From: Verrucomicrobiia bacterium | GTDB taxonomy: Bacteria; Zixibacteria; MSB-5A5; DSPP01 | Direction of reading: 5' to 3' | Assembly: GCA_035574275.1 (NCBI GenBank) | Contig: DATLYY010000042.1 | Coordinates: 1-64,000 of the forward strand | DNA: 64,000 nucleotides | Shown here: piece by piece, positions 52,227 through 61,316 of the stretch | Position numbering within the stretch: the first letter of the stretch is position 1 | Layout: each line of letters begins with the position of its first letter | Translations under genes and position numbers: made by a program | Notes under the pieces: model-generated | What the model was told of the DNA's origin: nothing | The model's input: only the letters and a program-made list of their open reading frames with translations | Database searches by the model: none

Positions 52227-53291
52227 ATGACACCAGCGGAAAAGGCCTGCCGGATAACCGCCTTCGCCCGGTCGGGCGGTTGAGCAGGAAAGGTAAGTCC
52301 GGTGGACTTACACGACATCGTCCATAGTTTGGACATACCGAAGAACGAGGCGGTTTTGGTGGGGGTGGAGACCGCCGACGACGCCGGGGTGTATCATCTC
52401 ACCGATGAAATCAACCTGGTGCAGACGGCGGATTTCATCACGCCGCCCGTGGACGACCCGTTTTTGTTCGGCAAAATAGCGGCGGCCAATTCCCTTTCGG
52501 ACGTATACGCGATGGGGGGGCGTCCGCTGACGGCTCTCAATCTGTGCTGTTTTCCTTCGGCCGGCGTTGATAAGGAACATCTGACGGGGATTCTGCGCGG
52601 CGGGCTGGAAGCAATAAAGGAAGCGGGCGCGGCCTTGGTCGGCGGACATACGGTCAAAGACGAGGAGCTGAAATACGGGCTTTCAGTAACCGGCATCGTG
52701 CGCAAAGCGGATATCAAGCGGAATTCAACGGCCAAAGCCGGTGACCAACTAATTTTGACCAAGCCGATTGGCACGGGGGTAATCGTCTCCGGCACGCGCA
52801 GAGGACTTTTGCCTCCCGATGGGGTTATCCGCCGCGCCGCTGAACATATGTCGAAATTAAATGCCACGGCTTCCAAACGAATGGTGGAATTCGGCGTATC
52901 CGCTTGCACGGACGTAACCGGTTTTGGGCTGGCGGGGCACGGTTATGAAATGGCGAAGGGTTCGAAAGTGGGGATTCGTTTTTGGGCGAACAAGGTGCCG
53001 CATTACCCGGAAAGTTTGGAAATGATTCGGCAGGGGGTGCGCACCGGCCTTACCAACCCGAACTTTCATTCAGTCGAAGGACACTTCAAATCTGATTCCT
53101 CGTTGCCGGAAGAACTGGTGGGGCTTTTCTTTGACCCGCAAACGTCCGGAGGGCTGTTGATTTCGATTGCCACCGAAAAAGCCAAAGGGCTTTTGGATAC
53201 CCTGCACAAAGACGGCATTAAAGAAGCATCCATTATTGGTGAGGTTTTTGTCTCTTCCGAGCCGCAAATTCTTCTTGAAATGGCACATTGA
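52227..53291 (+). CDS. selD: Selenide, water dikinase - a selenoprotein (Sec at codon 19, TGA 52281-52283)
   Basis: Makes selenophosphate from selenide and ATP, the selenium donor for selenocysteine and selenouridine. The frame from ATG 52227 (behind GAGGAGATGGA) runs RITAFARSGG-TGA-AGKVSPVDLHDI, so TGA falls exactly where SelD has its catalytic Cys/Sec, three residues before the catalytic Lys. Beyond it follow AVLVGVETADDAGVYHL, LVQTADFITPPVDDPFLFGKIAAANSLSDVYAMGG, LVGGHTVKD, TDVTGFGLAGHGYEMAKGS and FDPQTSGGLLIS, all SelD hallmarks. Total 354 residues including Sec. A start at GTG 52302, downstream of the TGA, would delete the active site. A hairpin fitting a bacterial SECIS follows the TGA. 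Confidence 0.94.
52293..52311 (+). promoter_or_regulatory. Bacterial SECIS element in selD
   Basis: GTAAGTCC-GGT-GGACTTAC: perfect 8-bp stem with a GGU apical loop, starting nine bases after the TGA, loop at 18-20 bases after it. Size, distance and the G/U loop agree with SelB-binding SECIS hairpins. It also encodes residues 23-28. Confidence 0.88.
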
Positions 53292-53357
53292 TTTGAATTC
53301 CGAAGGCCGCATCTTCTATGTTTTTCTCCATCGGATTTGCCACCGTGAAAGGATTTT

Positions 53358-55025
53358 ATGAACGCGGATAATCCCCGGAACCGGATTGACAAACCGATTG
53401 GGGAAATTGCCGCCTCCGCCGGGTTGGCGGGGGACGAATTAATCCTATACGGACAGACCAAAGCAAAAGTACGCTTGGAAACATGGGAACGTCTCAAGAA
53501 CAAGCCTGACGGCAAATTGATTTTGGTAACCGGTATCACGCCGACCCCCGCGGGAGAGGGAAAAACCACCGTTGCCATCGGGATGGCGGACGCCCTGCGG
53601 CGGCTCGGAAAAAAATCGCTGGTAACCTTGCGCGAGCCCTCCTTGGGGCCTGTTTTTGGCATGAAAGGAGGGGCCACGGGAGGAGGAAAGGCCAAAGTTA
53701 TTCCGGAAGATGAAATCAATCTACATTTCACGGGGGACTTTCATGCCGTAACAGCCGCGCACAATCTTTTGTCCGCCCTTTTGGACAACCACCTGCATCA
53801 CGGCAATGTCTTGGATTTCGATATGCGCCGCACGATTTGGAAGCGGGCTTTGGACGTGAATGACCGGGCTTTGCGCCGGATTGTCGTGGGATTGGGAGGA
53901 CGGGAAGGGAGCTATCCCCGTGAGGATCGCTTCGACATCACCGCCGCCAGCGAATTGATGGCCATTTTGTCTTTGGCCAAAAGCCGGGAGGAGTTGAAGG
54001 AGCGAATCGCCAACATCATCGTCGGTTTCACCCGAACGGGCGGCGCCCCCATCCGCGCATCGGAACTGAACGGCGCAGGTGGGATGGCGGCTTTACTGCG
54101 GGATGCCTTGGCCCCCAATCTGGTGCAGACGGCGGAGGGAACTCCGGCCTTCGTACATTGCGGCCCGTTTGCCAACATTGCACACGGCTGCAATTCGATT
54201 CTGGCCACCCGCTTTGCCCTCAAGCTGGGGGATTTCGTCCTGACGGAAGCCGGCTTCGGCTCCGATTTGGGCGGGGAGAAGTTTCTGGACATCTTTTGCC
54301 CGTCAGGCGGTTTTAAACCGGCGGCTGCCGTCCTGGTTGCGACCGTACGCGCCTTGAAATTTCACGGCGGGTGCAAGCGCAGTGAGCTGGACAAGGAAAA
54401 CACGGAAGCGGTGGAGCGCGGGTTTTCCAACCTTGTCCATCATCTGGGAATTTTAGGAACGTTTGGCCTGCCGGCGCTGGTCGCCATCAACCGGTTTACG
54501 AGTGACACGGAAGCGGAGCTGAAAGTTGTCGAGCATCGGCTTGCGGATATGAACCAGCCGACGGCGCGCTGCGAGGCGTTCGCGATGGGTTCCGAGGGGG
54601 CGGTGGAAGCGGCGGAGCAATTGGCAAAACTGGTGGAGACGCAAAAATCGGACTACCATCCGCTTTACACGGCGGAAATGCCCTTGGCGGAAAAAATCGA
54701 GACCGTGGCCACACACATCTACGGCGCCGACGGGGTGCACTACTCCGGGCGCAGCGCCCGCCAGTTGGAGGAATGCGCGGAGATGGGGTTCGGCAATAAT
54801 TTTGTTTGCATTGCCAAAACGCCCTATTCCTTCGGCGACGATCCAAAGAAAGGGCACCAGCCCGCCAAACACAAAATCACGATCCGCGAAGTGCGGCTTT
54901 TGGGAGGAGCCGGGTTTGTGGTGCCGATTGCCGGGGAGATTTTGACGATGCCGGGGCTGCCGAAAGTTCCCGCCGCCGAGCAAATCGATTTGCTCCCGGA
55001 CGGCACCATAGCCAATCTGGTGTAA
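53358..55025 (+). CDS. fhs: Formate--tetrahydrofolate ligase
   Basis: 555 residues. Activates formate with ATP to give 10-formyl-THF. The P-loop-like GITPTPAGEGKTTVAIGMADALRRLGK is diagnostic, as are REPSLGPVFGMKGGATGGGKAKVIPEDEINLHFTGD, HLHHGN, ITAASELMAIL and VRALKFHGG. It feeds purine synthesis or, in acetogens, the methyl branch of the Wood-Ljungdahl pathway; no other pathway gene is here. AAAGGA is eight bases upstream of the ATG. Confidence 0.97.
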   Translation: MNADNPRNRIDKPIGEIAASAGLAGDELILYGQTKAKVRLETWERLKNKPDGKLILVTGITPTPAGEGKTTVAIGMADALRRLGKKSLVTLREPSLGPVFGMKGGATGGGKAKVIPEDEINLHFTGDFHAVTAAHNLLSALLDNHLHHGNVLDFDMRRTIWKRALDVNDRALRRIVVGLGGREGSYPREDRFDITAASELMAILSLAKSREELKERIANIIVGFTRTGGAPIRASELNGAGGMAALLRDALAPNLVQTAEGTPAFVHCGPFANIAHGCNSILATRFALKLGDFVLTEAGFGSDLGGEKFLDIFCPSGGFKPAAAVLVATVRALKFHGGCKRSELDKENTEAVERGFSNLVHHLGILGTFGLPALVAINRFTSDTEAELKVVEHRLADMNQPTARCEAFAMGSEGAVEAAEQLAKLVETQKSDYHPLYTAEMPLAEKIETVATHIYGADGVHYSGRSARQLEECAEMGFGNNFVCIAKTPYSFGDDPKKGHQPAKHKITIREVRLLGGAGFVVPIAGEILTMPGLPKVPAAEQIDLLPDGTIANLV

Positions 55026-55037
55026 AGGAGTAATTTC

Positions 55038-56294
55038 ATCGACATAAAACCATTTTTTGGATTCCGCTACAATCCGCAGAAAGTCGGGTCGTGGGAAAAC
55101 GTGATTTCTCCGCCTTACGACCAATACAATGCCCAAATGGAGCGGGAGTTCCGCGCCAAAAGCCCCTATAATGCTGCTCATCTGATTTTGCCCAAGCCGG
55201 AGGAGGATTCGCTGGTTCCCTATGAGCAGGTTCGGGAACGGTTGAGAGGGTGGCTTAATGACCGAGTAATCCTTCCAGATTCCAAGCCCGCAATCTATGC
55301 TTATAGCATTACTTATAGGGAGGAGGGGATACAGAAGAAGAATCTCGGCTTTTTTGCGCTCGGAAAGCTCGAGGAATATTTGAGCCGCGGGGTGGCGCCG
55401 CACGAAAATATTCTGGCCTCGCCCCGGGAGGACCGGCTGCGCTTGCGGCTTGCCACGCAGGCGGATTTCGGGCCGATATATATGGTTTACACCGATCAGG
55501 AAAAAACCTTTGAAAAGCTGGCAGCCCCACTTCTGAATACATCGCCGTTGGTTACCGTTCGGGATATGGCCGGGGAGCTGCACGAGCTTTGGGCGTTGGC
55601 GGATGAAGCGACGGTTCAGCAAGTTATAAGCTTGTTAGCATCAAAGCCGACCTTGATAGCCGACGGTCACCACCGCTACGATGCGGCCCTGGAATCCCAT
55701 CGCCGAAATTTGGACAAACCTTGGTTCGCCCACCGGCTGATGGCCTTTTTCAATGCGGAGGGAGAGGGGCTTTCCATCCGGCCCATTCACCGCTTGCTGT
55801 ATGAATTAAAGCTTTCTCGAAAAGAATGCTTAGGAAGGTTGTCCGAAAATTTTGAAGTGTCGGTTCTTTATGCCGGAGGCTCGGAAGAAGATTTTCTGAA
55901 TGCTAAAAAACTCGTAAGAGAAAATTCAGATAAAGAGCACCGGTTTGGGCTGTTGCTGGAGGACAGTTTTTACCTGTTGACCCGCCCAAGAAGTGAAAAT
56001 CTGGACGTTTCCGTTCTTAACGAGGAAATTCTAAAGAACACCTTTGGATTTTCAGAAGTGGAATTACGAAAGGTCTTGGACTACTCCAGGGATGCTGGCG
56101 AAGTGGCGGAAAAGGTTGGCTTGGGCAGGGCAAAAGCAGGGTTCATCATGAATGCTACACGGATGGAGGAGATCTGGCGGGTGGTCCAACTCGGGGAAAA
56201 ACTCCCGCCGAAGTCCACCTTCTTCTATCCCAAACTATTGACGGGGCTGGTGATGAACATAAATTCGGATTTTTACAAAAAAAGCAATGGCTGA
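55038..56294 (+). CDS. DUF1015-family protein, apparent ATC start codon
   Basis: 418 residues if begun at ATC 55038. DUF1015 proteins start M-x-IKPFRGLRYNPxKVG...VxAPPYD; here DIKPFFGFRYNPQKVGSWENVISPPYDQY follows the ATC, and AAAGGAG lies seven bases before it. The frame is open upstream only to a stop at 55023. The first standard start (GTG 55101) would remove about 21 conserved residues. Other family marks: ADGHHRYDAALESHR, RPIHRLLY, GFIMNATRMEEIWRVVQLGEKLPPKSTFFYPKLLTGLVM. Function is not established. It lies 12 bases after fhs and overlaps the cysteine synthase gene by eight bases. Confidence 0.82.
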   Translation: MDIKPFFGFRYNPQKVGSWENVISPPYDQYNAQMEREFRAKSPYNAAHLILPKPEEDSLVPYEQVRERLRGWLNDRVILPDSKPAIYAYSITYREEGIQKKNLGFFALGKLEEYLSRGVAPHENILASPREDRLRLRLATQADFGPIYMVYTDQEKTFEKLAAPLLNTSPLVTVRDMAGELHELWALADEATVQQVISLLASKPTLIADGHHRYDAALESHRRNLDKPWFAHRLMAFFNAEGEGLSIRPIHRLLYELKLSRKECLGRLSENFEVSVLYAGGSEEDFLNAKKLVRENSDKEHRFGLLLEDSFYLLTRPRSENLDVSVLNEEILKNTFGFSEVELRKVLDYSRDAGEVAEKVGLGRAKAGFIMNATRMEEIWRVVQLGEKLPPKSTFFYPKLLTGLVMNINSDFYKKSNG

Positions 56295-57195
56295 TATCAA
56301 AGAAAGCATACTCGAAACCATCGGTAAAACGCCGTTGGTGAAAATCAACCGGCTCTGCCCCAATCCAAAAGTGACCATGTGGGCCAAACTGGAATGGGGG
56401 AATCCGCTCGGCAGCGTCAAGGAGCGGGTGGCTTTGGCGATGGTCGAACAGGCGGAGCGGGACGGACGGCTGACCAAGGGCAAAATCATTTTGGAATCCT
56501 CTTCCGGCAATACCGGCATCGGGCTGGCGATGGCGGGGGCACAAAAAGGATACAAAGTTTTAATCACGATGTCGGAAGGGGTCTCCATCGAGCGCCGAAG
56601 GATTATCGAGGCGCTGGGCGCGGAAGTTTTGCTGACGCCGGCCGAACTCGGTTCCGATGGGGCTTGGGATAAAGCGGACGAATTGCATCGCTCCAATCCG
56701 CAGAAGTACTGCCGCTTGTCGCAGTATCGGGAACAATCGAATATCGACGCCCACTATCACGGCACGGCGAATGAAATTTGGGAACAGACCAAGGGAAACG
56801 TGGACGTACTGGTCGTCACTCTGGGGACCACCGGCACGGCGGTCGGCTGCGGACGGCGGCTGAAAGAACTGAATCCCGAGATCAGAATCATCTCCGTTGA
56901 GCCCCAGCCGGGAAAGCACAAACAGCAGGGGATACGGAATATAGAATCCATGCGAACGCCGGAAATCTGGGATGCCTCCGCAGTTGACGAGCGTTTGGTA
57001 TGCAAAGACGAAGACGCCTTTGTATGGGCGAGGCGTTTGGCCAAAGAGGAGGGGCTTTTGGGGGGCATTTCCACCGGATCGGCCTTCTGGGGGGCGTACG
57101 TCACAGCGCAAAAAATGGCCGGCGGCAACCTCGTGGTTGTTTTCCCGGACAACGGCCTTAAATACCTCTCCACCGAGCTTTATCGTTCCATTTAA
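56287..57195 (+). CDS. Cysteine synthase (O-acetylserine sulfhydrylase, CysK/CysM family)
   Basis: 302 residues, fold-type II PLP enzyme. TIGKTPLVKINRL, the PLP lysine in NPLGSVKERVA, SSSGNTGIGLAMAGAQKGY, TLGTTGTAVGCGRRLKE (phosphate loop) and GGISTGSAFW. The active-site loop and length are nearer CysM than CysK, which may allow thiosulfate or other acceptors. Makes cysteine from O-acetylserine and sulfide. Co-transcribed with the DUF1015 gene (overlap of eight bases). Confidence 0.92.
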   Translation: MADIKESILETIGKTPLVKINRLCPNPKVTMWAKLEWGNPLGSVKERVALAMVEQAERDGRLTKGKIILESSSGNTGIGLAMAGAQKGYKVLITMSEGVSIERRRIIEALGAEVLLTPAELGSDGAWDKADELHRSNPQKYCRLSQYREQSNIDAHYHGTANEIWEQTKGNVDVLVVTLGTTGTAVGCGRRLKELNPEIRIISVEPQPGKHKQQGIRNIESMRTPEIWDASAVDERLVCKDEDAFVWARRLAKEEGLLGGISTGSAFWGAYVTAQKMAGGNLVVVFPDNGLKYLSTELYRSI

Positions 57196-57201
57196 GCCCC
57201 G

Positions 57202-57230
57202 TTGACAGCTTGAAACTTCCGGGGTATACT
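57202..57230 (+). promoter_or_regulatory. Sigma-70-type promoter for the M16 protease gene
   Basis: TTGACA at 57202-57207 and TATACT at 57225-57230, exact 17-base spacer. Leader about 53 bases, ending in AAGGAGCAAGGA before ATG 57290. Confidence 0.85.
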
Positions 57231-57289
57231 CGGCGTATTATAGTGGACGCTCAATGACCCCTCAAACCTAAAATCCCAAGGAGCAAGGA

Positions 57290-60106
57290 ATGAAAAAAAA
57301 GGAGTTTTTAACGATGCTTATGGCCGGCTTTTTGGCATTGCCCGCTGCGGCGCAGGCGCAGAAATCGAAAGCAACTGCCGCCGATATCCCCAAATTAAAG
57401 TTTGAAAAATACCAGCTTCCCAACGGGCTGGAGGTGATTTTGTCCGAAGACCACCGGCTGCCGCTCGTGGCGGTCAATTTGTGGTACCATGTCGGGCCGG
57501 CCAATGAAGATCCGGGGCGCACCGGCTTTGCCCATCTCTTCGAGCATATGATGTTCCAGGGCTCCAAGCATGTGGAGGGGGACTCCCACTTCAAGCTTTT
57601 GGAAGCATCCGGGGCCTCCGACATCAACGGCACCACCGATTTCGACCGCACGAATTATTTTGAAACCCTTCCTTCCAATCAACTGGAGCTGGCCTTGTGG
57701 CTGGAAGCGGACCGGATGGGTTTTTTGCTGGATAAGCTGACCCAGGCGAATTTGTCCAACCAGCAGGACGTGGTGCGCAACGAACGGCGCCAGAGCGTGG
57801 AGAACCGGCCCTACGGCATCGTGGAAGAGGAGATGTTTCACCAGCTCTATCCCTCCAACCATCCCTACTATGCCTCGGTCATCGGCTCCCATGCCGATAT
57901 TCAGGCCGCACAACTCGAGGACGTGAAGAAGTTCTTCAAGCTGTTTTACGCCCCCAACAACGCCAGCTTGGCCATCGTCGGGGATATCGACATCGCCAAG
58001 ACCAAAAAACTGGTGGAAAAGTACTTCGGTTCACTCAAACGAGGAGCCGACGTTCCAAAACTGAACGTTACCACCCCGCCAATTACCTCCGAGCGGCGGA
58101 CGGTCGTGGCGGATAGAATCGAACTGCCGCGGGTGTATATGGCCTGGATTACCCCTTCCATTTTCAAAGAGGGGGATGCCGAGGGAGGCGTGGCGGCGCA
58201 GATTTTGGGCGGGGGCAAGTCCAGCCGGTTGTACAAAAAACTGGTTTATGAAAAGCAGATTGCCCAGGATGTTCTGGCTGAACAGTATTCGCTTATTTTG
58301 GGTTCCGTATTCTACGTGCAGGTGACCGCCCGCCCCGGGCATTCGGCCGAGGAGATTGAAGCGGCCATCAACGAGGAGTTGGAACTCTTGCGTTCCCAAG
58401 GCCCGACCGAAGCGGAAGTGGAGCGGGCGAAAAACGTAATTGAAACCGGCATCATCCGCGGGCTGGAGACCTTGGGTGGGTTTGGAGGCGTGGCCGACCG
58501 GCTGAACATGTACAACCATTACCTCGGCACGCCGGACTATTTGCAGCAGGATATTTCCCGTTACCGGAAAGTGACGCCCGTCTCCGTGCAGAACTTCGCC
58601 CAAACTTATTTGAGGAACGAAAACCGCGCCGTCGTTCACGGCGTTCCGGGAACCCCCAATCTGGGGCCGGAGGTGCCGATTCCCCAACTGGACAGCGCGC
58701 AAATGGCCTCCGGGGCGGAATCGATCAATCTGGCCGAGCCGTGGCGCAGCGAAGTTCCCAAAGCGGCCGCCGAGCGAGCGCTCAAGCTGCCGGTGCCGGA
58801 AAGTTTCAAACTCTCCAACGGGTTGACCATTATCTACAACCAACGTCCATGGCTGCCGATTACCTCGGCCCGACTCGTTTTCAAAACCGGCAGCGATGCG
58901 AACCCCCTCGACAAACCAGGCCTGGCAAACTTCACCGTGGCCATGCTGGATGAGGGGACCAAAACCCGCAGCGCCTTGCAAATCGCGGATGAAGTGGCCG
59001 GTTTGGGGGCCAGCTTGAGCACCAGTTCCACGATGGATGCCTCGCAGGTTGCCATCCAGTCTTTGACCAAAAACTTCTCCAAAGTGCTGGATTTGCTTGC
59101 CGATGTCGTTTTGAACCCCAGTTTTCCGGAGGAGGAAATCGAGCGCCAGCGGGCCAGCCGCCTGGCGGGGCTGGTGCAGGAGCGGGAAAACCCTTCCGCC
59201 GTTGCCAACCGGGTGATGGCGCGGGTGCTGTACGGCGCCAACCATCCCTACGGCTACCCGGAAATCGGCACGGAAGCGGCCATCAAGGCCACGACCCGTG
59301 ACGATATGTACGGTTTCTGGCAGAAAAACTTCGTTCCCAACAACGCCGCTTTGGTGGTGGCGGGGAGCATTAGCAAGAATGAATTGAAGGCGCTGGCGGG
59401 AGCTGCATTTGCCAGCTGGAAACCGGGAGCGCCCGCCGCTCCGCAACTGGGAAATCCGGCCACCACGCCGGCGAAAGTGGTGATCGTGGACAAACCGGGG
59501 GCGCCCCAGACCCAGTTGCGGGTGGCCGCCATCGGCCTGCCCCGCTCCACGCCGGAGTATGCCGCCCTGCAGGTGGCTAACGGCATTTTGGGCGGGCTTT
59601 TCTCCAGCCGCATCAATTTGAACCTGCGGGAGCGGAACGGCTACAGCTACGGCGCGTTTTCGACCTTTGTCTACCGCCGCGCGGCCGGTCCATTTCTAAT
59701 TGCCACCGGTGTGCGGACGGATGTGACCGGCCCGGCCGTTGAAGAGATCTACAAGGAAATCAACCGGATGTCCGCCGAGCCGGTAACAGCCGACGAACTG
59801 GCCCTGTCCAAGCAGTCGCTGGTCCGCTCCCTGCCGGGGGATTTTGAAACCAGCTCCAGCGCCGCCGGGACTTTCTCCAACCTGTACATTTACGACCTCG
59901 GTTTGGACTACTACTCCAAATTCCCAGCCATGGTTTCCGCCGTCGATGCCGCCACGGTACAGGCAACGGCCAAAAAGCACCTGCGTCTGGACAAAATGGT
60001 CGTGGTGGCGGTGGGGGACAAGACCAAAATCCGGCCGGAGTTGGAAAAGCTGAACCTGGGTTCGATCGAGGTGCGCGACACGGAAGGGACTTTGGCCCAG
60101 CAATAA
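57290..60106 (+). CDS. Secreted M16-family zinc peptidase (fused double domain)
   Basis: 938 residues with a signal peptide at 1-24 (LPAAAQAQ). Four M16 lobes in one chain. The N-terminal half holds the active site, the inverted motif HLFEH (HxxEH) at about residue 82 and the downstream Glu in VENRPYGIVEEEM. The C-terminal half (VLNPSFPEEEIERQRASRLAGLVQERENP, NLRERNGYSYGAFSTF) lacks HxxEH and helps close the chamber. Periplasmic or outer-membrane peptide degradation is expected, as for other long bacterial pitrilysin-like proteins. It has its own promoter and terminator. Confidence 0.93.
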   Translation: MKKKEFLTMLMAGFLALPAAAQAQKSKATAADIPKLKFEKYQLPNGLEVILSEDHRLPLVAVNLWYHVGPANEDPGRTGFAHLFEHMMFQGSKHVEGDSHFKLLEASGASDINGTTDFDRTNYFETLPSNQLELALWLEADRMGFLLDKLTQANLSNQQDVVRNERRQSVENRPYGIVEEEMFHQLYPSNHPYYASVIGSHADIQAAQLEDVKKFFKLFYAPNNASLAIVGDIDIAKTKKLVEKYFGSLKRGADVPKLNVTTPPITSERRTVVADRIELPRVYMAWITPSIFKEGDAEGGVAAQILGGGKSSRLYKKLVYEKQIAQDVLAEQYSLILGSVFYVQVTARPGHSAEEIEAAINEELELLRSQGPTEAEVERAKNVIETGIIRGLETLGGFGGVADRLNMYNHYLGTPDYLQQDISRYRKVTPVSVQNFAQTYLRNENRAVVHGVPGTPNLGPEVPIPQLDSAQMASGAESINLAEPWRSEVPKAAAERALKLPVPESFKLSNGLTIIYNQRPWLPITSARLVFKTGSDANPLDKPGLANFTVAMLDEGTKTRSALQIADEVAGLGASLSTSSTMDASQVAIQSLTKNFSKVLDLLADVVLNPSFPEEEIERQRASRLAGLVQERENPSAVANRVMARVLYGANHPYGYPEIGTEAAIKATTRDDMYGFWQKNFVPNNAALVVAGSISKNELKALAGAAFASWKPGAPAAPQLGNPATTPAKVVIVDKPGAPQTQLRVAAIGLPRSTPEYAALQVANGILGGLFSSRINLNLRERNGYSYGAFSTFVYRRAAGPFLIATGVRTDVTGPAVEEIYKEINRMSAEPVTADELALSKQSLVRSLPGDFETSSSAAGTFSNLYIYDLGLDYYSKFPAMVSAVDAATVQATAKKHLRLDKMVVVAVGDKTKIRPELEKLNLGSIEVRDTEGTLAQQ

Positions 60107-60121
60107 GTTCGCAGCTTCGAG

Positions 60122-60158
60122 AAAAAGCCCGAAGGGTTTTTCCCCTTCGGGCTTTTTT
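60122..60158 (+). terminator. Rho-independent terminator
   Basis: AAAAAGCCCGAAGGG (60122-60136), loop TTTTTC, CCCTTCGGGCTTTTTT (60143-60158). It can also act on the convergent DoxX transcript. Confidence 0.92.
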
Positions 60159-60170
60159 GTCGCAGGGGCC

Positions 60171-60602
60171 CTATGAGGATGGCGGATTGACTTTGCGTGA
60201 AAAAAGTGCGGCCAGGTTGTACTTCCCCGGGCCGATGAAAACCAGGCTTAAAAGCACGATGCCGTTTTCAACGGCGTGGGCGGCGCCGCGCAGTCCCTCG
60301 CCGCGGCTGAAATGGCTGGTGGCGGCAACGAGCATCGTCAAAGCCATCAAAAGCCCCGCCCAGCCGAAGAAAACTCCGAAAATCAGACAGAGCCCGCCGA
60401 AAAACTCCGCGCAGGCGGCCATAAAGCCCCAGAAGGTGGGAAATAAGTCGATGCCGAAATTATCCATCGCCCCGCCGAGGCGCGCCCAGCGTTCCCGCCC
60501 GCCGGAAAGCTTGGGCCAGCCGTGCCACAGGTACATCCCGCCAAGGCCGATACGCAGAATCAAAAGCCCGGTGTCTCTAAAATTTTGCAGCCGTCCAATC
60601 AT
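60171..60602 (-). CDS. DoxX-family membrane protein
   Basis: 143 residues, four helices. LLILRIGLGGMYLWHGWPKLSGG, FFGGLCLIFGVFFGWAGLLMALTMLVAATSHF and AAHAVENGIVLLSLVFIGPGKYNLA are typical DoxX segments (HGxxK with conserved Glu). The family is linked to respiratory or redox-stress complexes, but its role is unclear. It follows the HAD gene with 26 bases between. Confidence 0.88.
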   Translation of the reverse strand: MIGRLQNFRDTGLLILRIGLGGMYLWHGWPKLSGGRERWARLGGAMDNFGIDLFPTFWGFMAACAEFFGGLCLIFGVFFGWAGLLMALTMLVAATSHFSRGEGLRGAAHAVENGIVLLSLVFIGPGKYNLAALFSRKVNPPSS

Positions 60603-60628
60603 CCTGTCATCCTTTCCTTGATATTCGA

Positions 60629-61306
60629 TTATATCAGCGAGGCGAACGTTTTCAAGTCGGGCACTTCCAAATCGGGCCGGCCTTCGGCTGGAAGCACTGC
60701 GCCGTGTCCCCGTCTGTGCACCAAAACGGTTGCCAGCCCCAACCGTTTGGCTGGGATAATATCATGATAAACGCTTTGAGCGACGTGAAGGATTTTGTCC
60801 GGACTTACCCCGATTTTCTCAATCGCCCGCTCAAAATTGTTCAGCGAGGGTTTGTAGGACTTCACCTGCTCGGCGGTAATCACCCAGTCAAAACGAATCC
60901 GCAAATTCCTTGCGGTTTCGGCAAAGAGATCTTCATCCGTGTTGGAGATTACGGCCAGTTTGAAACACTGTTTCAGCTCCAAAAGGGATTCCAGCGTGTC
61001 AGGAAAGGGTTTCCAGTTTTTCATTGAATCGGGCAGGGCGTTCAATTCCTCCTCGGTGGGGGAGAAGCTGAATTTTTCGCCGAATCCCCGCATCACGTTG
61101 CGCAGAACCTCACGGTATTTGATATACGGCCCGGTTTCTGCTTGAGCTTCCAGTTCCGCATAAAGCCGCAAAATTTCGGCGTCGTTCAAGGCGACGTCTC
61201 GCCGGAACAAGACGGGAAGGATGGCCTTCAAAATCCCTTTTTCCCAGTCAATCAAGGTTCCGTAGCAGTCGAAGGTCAGGACGCGGTATTTTTTCAAGAC
61301 CAGCAA
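60629..61306 (-). CDS. HAD-superfamily hydrolase (haloacid dehalogenase type II-like)
   Basis: 225 residues. Nucleophile motif TFDCYGTLIDWEKG, motif II SNTDE, Lys of KSYKPSLNNFERA and the acidic motif HVAQSVYHDIIPAKRLGLATVLVHR. The cap domain size fits subfamily I. Substrate is unknown; dehalogenase, phosphatase or phosphonatase are all possible. The start is TTG 61306 or TTG 61297; no Shine-Dalgarno supports either. Confidence 0.85.
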   Translation of the reverse strand: MLVLKKYRVLTFDCYGTLIDWEKGILKAILPVLFRRDVALNDAEILRLYAELEAQAETGPYIKYREVLRNVMRGFGEKFSFSPTEEELNALPDSMKNWKPFPDTLESLLELKQCFKLAVISNTDEDLFAETARNLRIRFDWVITAEQVKSYKPSLNNFERAIEKIGVSPDKILHVAQSVYHDIIPAKRLGLATVLVHRRGHGAVLPAEGRPDLEVPDLKTFASLI

Positions 61307-61316
61307 ATTTGGCCCG

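Noticed and set aside
52281-52283. TGA read as a true stop, making selD a pseudogene or shorter gene
   Set aside because: It falls exactly on the Sec/Cys column, similarity continues on both sides, and a SECIS-like hairpin follows at the right distance.
58031-59446. Open frame of about 470 codons antisense to the M16 protease gene
   Set aside because: Composition typical of a shadow frame, no start signal, and the plus strand is an unambiguous M16 protein with promoter and terminator.
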